The notes under the pieces are model-generated. The model saw only the letters and a program-made list of their open reading frames with translations, was not told the origin of the DNA and ran no database searches. 64,000 nucleotides of DNA from JBAZZQ01 sp041658725 (GTDB lineage Bacteria; Planctomycetota; Phycisphaerae; JAAYCJ01), in contig JBAZZQ010000012.1 of assembly GCA_041658725.1 (NCBI GenBank), forward strand, positions 16,685 through 80,684. The letters are read 5' to 3'. Position numbers and translations under genes: made by a program. Within the stretch, counting starts at the first letter, position 1. Every line of letters begins with the position of its first letter. Below are positions 59,882 to 64,000 of the stretch, in pieces.

Positions 59882-61345
59882 ATGTCGATATATGAAGACC
59901 GTTTAAAGAAATTGGAAAAAATCCGCGAACTGGGATTTGATCCTTATGGTTCGCGTTTTGACGGCACGATACCTCTGACCGAAGCGAAAAAACTTTTTGA
60001 CCCGTCCGCCCCCGAGGCCCATCCACCGGCCAGGGTCGCGGGAAGAATCATTCTGCTGCGAGACATCGGAAAATTAATTTTTTTACATTTGAGGGACTCC
60101 AGCGGCGATCTCCAGATCGGCCTGCCGAAAAATTATCTGGGCGACCTGTGGAATTTGGCCAAAACTATTGAGCTTGGTGATATCATCGGAATAGAAGGCG
60201 AAGTTGGTGCCACCAAAACCGGGGAAATCACCCTATGGGCCAAAAAACTCTTTATCCTGGCAAAATCACTCAATCCGATCCCGGAAAAATGGCATGGTCT
60301 GACCGATACCGAACTTCGCTATCGCCAGCGATATGTCGATTTGTTCGCCAATCCCGATGTTTTGCGGAAATTTATTCTCCGTTCAAAACTCATCGGTCGA
60401 ATGCGTTCGTTTTTGGCAGAGCGCGGATTTCTGGAGGTGGAGACGCCCATGATGCAGCCGGTGGCAGGCGGGGCGGCTGCCCGACCCTTCATTACTCATC
60501 ACAATGCCCTCGATATCGACTTGTACCTTCGCATCAGCCCGGAACTTTATCTCAAACGCCTGCTGGTCGGTGGCTTGGAAAAAGTTTTTGAGCTTAACCG
60601 AAATTTCAGAAACGAAGGAATCGACACCCACCACAACCCGGAATTTACCATGATGGAGCTGTACCAGGCCTACGCCGACTACAACGACATGATGCAAATT
60701 ACTGAAGATATGGTCTGTGATCTTGTCCGCCAGGTCGATCCGGGAATGTTATTGCCCTTCGGCGATCTGAAGATCGATTTCACCGCTCCCTGGCCCAGGA
60801 AAACTTACGCTCAACTTCTAAAGGAGCATGCCGGAGTCGATATCAATGACATCCCCGCCATTCGAGCCAAGGCGCGAACGCTGGGAATTGAAGAAGCAAA
60901 CAAAGCCGACGTGGTCGTGATCAACGATATCTTTGAAGCCACCGTCGAGGATAAACTGATCAATCCCACATTCGTGCTCGATTATCCGGCTCCCTTGTGT
61001 CCGCTGACCAAACAAAGTCCGGAGAATCCTCAGATTGCCCTGCGATTCGAGCTTTTCATCGCCGGTATGGAACTGGCTAACGCCTACACCGAACTGAACG
61101 ACCCGCAAATCCAGGAGCGAAATTTTGAAACGCAACTTACCGGGCAAAAGGAAACGATGGCCGTCATGGATCACGATTTTCTCAATGCCTTGCGCTACGG
61201 CATGCCGCCGGCGGGGGGGTTAGGTGTCGGAATCGACCGTTTGATCATGCTACTGACCAACTCCATCTCGATTCGCGACGTCATTATATTTCCCCTCCAA
61301 CGGCCGCGGCACCAGGACCAACCAGAGGATAATACCGGAGAGTAA
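59882..61345 (+). CDS. lysS: Lysine-tRNA ligase (class II)
   Basis: 487 residues, GGAG before the ATG. An N-terminal OB-fold anticodon domain (about 50-150), then class II motifs: RFILRSKLIGRMRSFLAERG-like helix and VETPMMQPVAGGAAARPF, motif 2 LNRNFRNEGIDTHHNPEFTM (about 237-256), and motif 3 GLGVGIDRLIMLLTN. It charges tRNA-Lys. psd starts 1 bp after the stop. Confidence 0.97.
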   Translation: MSIYEDRLKKLEKIRELGFDPYGSRFDGTIPLTEAKKLFDPSAPEAHPPARVAGRIILLRDIGKLIFLHLRDSSGDLQIGLPKNYLGDLWNLAKTIELGDIIGIEGEVGATKTGEITLWAKKLFILAKSLNPIPEKWHGLTDTELRYRQRYVDLFANPDVLRKFILRSKLIGRMRSFLAERGFLEVETPMMQPVAGGAAARPFITHHNALDIDLYLRISPELYLKRLLVGGLEKVFELNRNFRNEGIDTHHNPEFTMMELYQAYADYNDMMQITEDMVCDLVRQVDPGMLLPFGDLKIDFTAPWPRKTYAQLLKEHAGVDINDIPAIRAKARTLGIEEANKADVVVINDIFEATVEDKLINPTFVLDYPAPLCPLTKQSPENPQIALRFELFIAGMELANAYTELNDPQIQERNFETQLTGQKETMAVMDHDFLNALRYGMPPAGGLGVGIDRLIMLLTNSISIRDVIIFPLQRPRHQDQPEDNTGE

Positions 61346-61346
61346 T

Positions 61347-62057
61347 ATGAAATTTACGAAGTACGCAAAAACCGAAGTCCTGGTGTTTTCCCTCGCTCTG
61401 GCGGGCGACCTTGTCGGGTTGATCGTGCTCACCACTGTTCTGTATCTAAAAATAAGTCCTTTTGTGGCGTTGATCGCCGGTCTCGCTTACACATTGACCG
61501 CTATTCCCGTCATGATATTTTTGTTGCTCTTTTTCCGCGATCCAGACCGCCGTCCTGATCGTGAAAAAATCCCTTCAAATGTCATGCTCGCTCCCGCCGA
61601 TGGAAAAATTACTGAAATCACCAACATCGACGACCCACGCGTGGGCGGACCGGCCCTCAAGATCGGCATCTTCCTGAGCGTTTTCAATGTCCATATCAAC
61701 CGTTCACCCTGCGACGCCACGGTGCTCGAATCAACCCATAAACAAGGGGAATTTCTTAACGCCATGAATCTCGATTCCTCACATCGAAACGAATGTAACG
61801 ATATGCTGCTGGAACCGGTCGATCCCTCTGGCCGTCTGCCCAATAGAATCGTCGTCCGACAAATCGCAGGTCTGATCGCCAAACGAATCGTCTGTGCCGT
61901 AAAACCAGGCGACGTCCTGACCGCAGGCCGGCGTTTCGGAATGATCAAATTCGGATCACGAACCGAACTGATCGTTCCCGCCGCTTCTGAACCCAAAATC
62001 ATGGTCAAACTCGGCCAATCCGTCCACGCCGGGGATGATGTCCTGCTTATATATTAA
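61347..62057 (+). CDS. psd: Phosphatidylserine decarboxylase, short (archaeal-type) form
   Basis: 236 residues. Two N-terminal membrane helices (VLVFSLALAGDLVGLIVLTT, FVALIAGLAYTLTAIPVMIF), then the catalytic domain: PADGKITEI, GIFLSVFNVHINRSPCDATV, and the self-cleavage site MIKFGSRTELIVPA, where cleavage before the Ser makes the pyruvoyl group. It makes phosphatidylethanolamine. It overlaps no gene but follows lysS by 1 bp, so the two share a message. Confidence 0.93.
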   Translation: MKFTKYAKTEVLVFSLALAGDLVGLIVLTTVLYLKISPFVALIAGLAYTLTAIPVMIFLLLFFRDPDRRPDREKIPSNVMLAPADGKITEITNIDDPRVGGPALKIGIFLSVFNVHINRSPCDATVLESTHKQGEFLNAMNLDSSHRNECNDMLLEPVDPSGRLPNRIVVRQIAGLIAKRIVCAVKPGDVLTAGRRFGMIKFGSRTELIVPAASEPKIMVKLGQSVHAGDDVLLIY

Positions 62058-62070
62058 CCCACATTTTTCA

Positions 62071-62125
62071 GTGCGCCGTGGAAAGGCGTAGAACTTCAGT
62101 GGGTGTAAGTCCCACCAGGCCACCC
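62071..62125 (+). other. Possible remnant of a group II intron 5' end
   Basis: GTGCGCC at 62071 followed by GGGTGTAAGTCCCAC and CAGGCCACCC recalls the 5' start and first domain of bacterial group II introns. No reverse transcriptase ORF or domain V was found. Confidence 0.3.
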
Positions 62126-62154
62126 ATTTTCCACTTTTTTTCTATTGACAAAGG

Positions 62155-62182
62155 TTGACAGTTTCCTGAAATATGGTACAAT
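62155..62182 (+). promoter_or_regulatory. Strong sigma-70 type promoter of ispE
   Basis: TTGACA, 16-bp spacer, TACAAT. A second TTGACA is 10 bp upstream (62145). Leader of about 145 nt before the ispE ATG. Confidence 0.7.
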
Positions 62183-62336
62183 CTAGTCGTCTCTTACCGG
62201 AGATCATGACTGTGGGGGCATATAAATGAATACAAACCGGTACTTTTAAATATATTCAGCGTATAAATATGAATAAGATTTTAAAAGGGTCGAAAAGACC
62301 GGTTGGTAGCGTTTCGTTACGAGATTCGGGACTTAT

Positions 62337-63326
62337 ATGCACCAAACAAATACAATAAGCTCATCAGATAAGATGTCAGCCAAAAGGGAAAATATGGGTG
62401 GTAACTCGATTCAAGGCGAGGTATTCTTTCAGGATCACAAAGAGAGACTGTCCAGATTCGATGAAACCGCCTGGTTGGTCCGGGCGGCGGGGAAGATTAA
62501 CCTTACCCTTTCCGTCGGGCCAAAGCGATCCGATGGGTATCACGACTTCGAGAGCTTAATGGCGACAATTACTCTTTATGATGACATTTTGCTCCGAATG
62601 GGTCCGGATTCCATCAATCTGACTTGTAACGACCCTTCTCTTCCTGCCGGGTCAGATAACCTGGTCTATCGCGCCTGTTCGCTCCTGTCCAGCCAGTCCG
62701 ACACCGACGCGGATGTCGATATCGAGTTGGTCAAACGAATCCCCACCCAAGCCGGTCTGGGGGGGGGAAGTGCCGATGCCGCCGCCACCTTGCTCGGACT
62801 AAATGAACTCTGGAAGTTGAACTGGCCCACTGAGGAATTATCCAAACTGGCCGCCATGCTGGGCTCCGATGTCGGATTTTTCCTCGCAGGACCACTCGCC
62901 GTCTGCACCGGACGAGGAGAAATCGTAAAACCTCTCGATTTTGTCTGGAACTTCTGGGTCGTCGTCATCAAACCCAAAATTGCACTCTCCACCGCCGAAG
63001 TTTACAAACATTATGTCCGAAAGGATAACGCGACATTTGCCCGCGCGGATTCCCTGGTAAAACTTTTGCCCAAAAGCAAACCGTCCCAGATATATTCCTA
63101 TCTTGAAAATGATCTGGAAACCCCTGCTTTCCGAATCACCGGTGAGCTGGGCAGCTTAAGAAAAAATCTTCAGAAGTTGCTGAACGTTCCGGTAAGGCTT
63201 TCCGGCAGCGGGTCAGCCATGTTTGCGATATTCGATGACAGGGAGCAGGCTCAGTCTGCTCTCCATCGAATTCAATCGTCGTATACGGAGTTAACGTGTT
63301 GGCTGGGTAAAAACAACGTATGGTAA
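62337..63326 (+). CDS. ispE: 4-(cytidine 5'-diphospho)-2-C-methyl-D-erythritol kinase
   Basis: 329 residues; phosphorylates CDP-methylerythritol in the MEP isoprenoid pathway. GHMP kinase: the N-terminal AAGKINLTLSV with GPKRSDGYHDFESLM (about 52-80), the glycine loop RIPTQAGLGGGSADAAATLL (about 138-157), and the C-terminal RLSGSGSAMFAIF. The first ~48 residues before RAAGKINL are additional to the family; the true start may be one of the downstream ATGs (62373, 62394). spoVG follows by 22 bp, an arrangement also known in Bacillus. Confidence 0.95.
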   Translation: MHQTNTISSSDKMSAKRENMGGNSIQGEVFFQDHKERLSRFDETAWLVRAAGKINLTLSVGPKRSDGYHDFESLMATITLYDDILLRMGPDSINLTCNDPSLPAGSDNLVYRACSLLSSQSDTDADVDIELVKRIPTQAGLGGGSADAAATLLGLNELWKLNWPTEELSKLAAMLGSDVGFFLAGPLAVCTGRGEIVKPLDFVWNFWVVVIKPKIALSTAEVYKHYVRKDNATFARADSLVKLLPKSKPSQIYSYLENDLETPAFRITGELGSLRKNLQKLLNVPVRLSGSGSAMFAIFDDREQAQSALHRIQSSYTELTCWLGKNNVW

Positions 63327-63348
63327 ATATTTCTACGAGGGTACAACC

Positions 63349-63819
63349 ATGGAAGTAACGGAAGCAAGAGTAAAATTGGTGGACATCAAGTCCGAGCGCC
63401 TGAAGGCCTTTTGCACCATCACGATGGATGGGGAATTCGTCATTCGGGACATCAAAATTATCGAAGGAGGAACAGGGCCCTTTGTGGCCATGCCTTCTCG
63501 AAAATTGGCCGCCAAATGTATCAGGTGCAGTACGAAGAATCATCTTCGGGCAAAATTCTGCAACGAATGCGGGACCAGGTTACCAGAAAACAGAATCCCC
63601 AAAGACGCCGCGGGCAGGATCAAACTCCACGCGGACATCGCGCATCCCATCAATCCGGATTGCCGGGAACGAATCCAAAAGGCCGTCATCGATGCCTTTA
63701 ACAAGGAGCTTGAGCGATCAAAATCTCCGGATTACGTTCCTCAGCACATAGAAGATTTTGAGGATGAGTACGGCGGGGAAAAAAGCCACGAAGCAAAGAG
63801 CGATCCTCAAAACCAATAA
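63349..63819 (+). CDS. spoVG: SpoVG family protein with inserted zinc ribbon
   Basis: 156 residues against about 95 for Bacillus SpoVG. The core is intact: VTEARVKLVDIKSERLKAFC, FVIRDIKIIEGGTGPFVAMP and DIAHPINPDCRERIQ. A zinc ribbon with two cysteine pairs (CIRC about 58-61, CNEC about 73-76) is inserted right after MPSRKLA. The C-terminal acidic tail is additional too. SpoVG is a site-specific nucleic-acid binding regulator; the ribbon likely alters its binding. Follows ispE. Confidence 0.93.
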   Translation: MEVTEARVKLVDIKSERLKAFCTITMDGEFVIRDIKIIEGGTGPFVAMPSRKLAAKCIRCSTKNHLRAKFCNECGTRLPENRIPKDAAGRIKLHADIAHPINPDCRERIQKAVIDAFNKELERSKSPDYVPQHIEDFEDEYGGEKSHEAKSDPQNQ

Positions 63820-63849
63820 TAGTGTGAAAAAAAATGTATTTATTGTTTA

Positions 63850-63867
63850 GCGACCCCGCTTGCGGGG
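63850..63867. repeat. Short palindrome after spoVG
   Basis: GACCCCGC TT GCGGGGTC, 8-bp arms, 30 bp after the spoVG stop and just outside the IS630 transposase end; could be a terminator-like hairpin (no T-run) or the IS end. Confidence 0.45.
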
Positions 63868-63882
63868 TCTGTCTAGAGCATT

Positions 63883-64000
63883 TCAACATTTATCGTACAT
63901 ATATCCACACGATTTGAACCATCCTTGGGCATCCTGAGCGGTGACCGCATCCAAGGCAACGGCAATGGCTTGGATCAAGGCCTCACGGCTACGGGCTTTG
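63883..64000 (-). CDS. IS630-type transposase, C-terminal end only
   Basis: The last 38 codons are readable on the minus strand before the window edge: KARSREALIQAIAVALDAVT and QGWFKSCGYMYDKC, a typical end of IS630/Tc1-mariner DDE transposases. The rest, including the DDE residues, lies beyond base 64000. It may be the mobiliser of TA-ended elements such as the 101-bp repeats, which is inference. Confidence 0.65.
   Translation of the reverse strand, partial: KARSREALIQAIAVALDAVTAQDAQGWFKSCGYMYDKC

Overview
The window reads as a chromosomal segment of a Planctomycetota bacterium, most likely of the class Phycisphaerae or a close relative. That placement is an inference. It rests on PEP-CTERM proteins, an McsA/McsB protein-arginine kinase pair outside the Firmicutes, a SpoVG with an inserted zinc ribbon, a giant BlaR1-type M56 peptidase fused to substrate-like domains, and many short dispersed palindromic repeats. 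The organism appears flagellated (two flagellins) and piliated (type IV pilus/type II secretion ATPases, platform proteins and prepilin peptidase).

Layout. 0-6.3 kb: an uncharacterised protein, a PEP-CTERM SUMF1-fold protein between perfect 36-bp inverted repeats, thioredoxin reductase with a membrane protein, and a GT2 glycosyltransferase. 6.5-14 kb: flagellin 1 with a sigma-28-like promoter, mcsA-mcsB, an MBL hydrolase, a corrinoid protein and flagellin 2 on the other strand. 14-22 kb: a repeat-rich scar with a broken receiver domain, then blaI and a 2112-residue M56/BlaR1 mosaic protein. 22-26 kb: mreB, a small membrane protein and a coiled-coil protein, with a second copy of the mreB 3' end enclosing a PEP-CTERM metzincin gene. 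26-36.6 kb: a DUF711/ACT pair, a 101-bp MITE-like repeat in two copies (one next to tRNA-like fragments), tRNA-Pro, glyS, a sigma-70 factor, apt, pgeF and queC. 36.8-50 kb: der, a CHASE4 sensor kinase without receiver, carA, pepF, prepilin peptidase, an OmpA lipoprotein, hisH-hisA, a HAD protein and a winged-helix regulator between twin palindromes. 50.9-58.4 kb: two pilC genes, tRNA-Ser, then pilB, pilT and pilB on the opposite strand. 58.7-64 kb: a secreted putative glycosidase, lysS, psd, ispE, spoVG and the end of an IS630-type transposase.

Most genes are housekeeping. The unusual content lies between and inside them. (1) A hairpin leader with a covarying base pair precedes both PEP-CTERM genes. 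(2) A 24-bp repeat occurs at least eight times and sits in frame, in the same phase, inside two unrelated proteins (KRHDREGV in the M56 protein and in the prepilin peptidase). (3) The mreB 3' end is duplicated with only synonymous differences around a metzincin gene. (4) A 101-bp element has TA ends. (5) The first PilB carries two tandem 24-residue MshEN motifs with a 5-residue spacer, predicting c-di-GMP control of pilus extension.

All calls come from reading the sequence; no database search was run.
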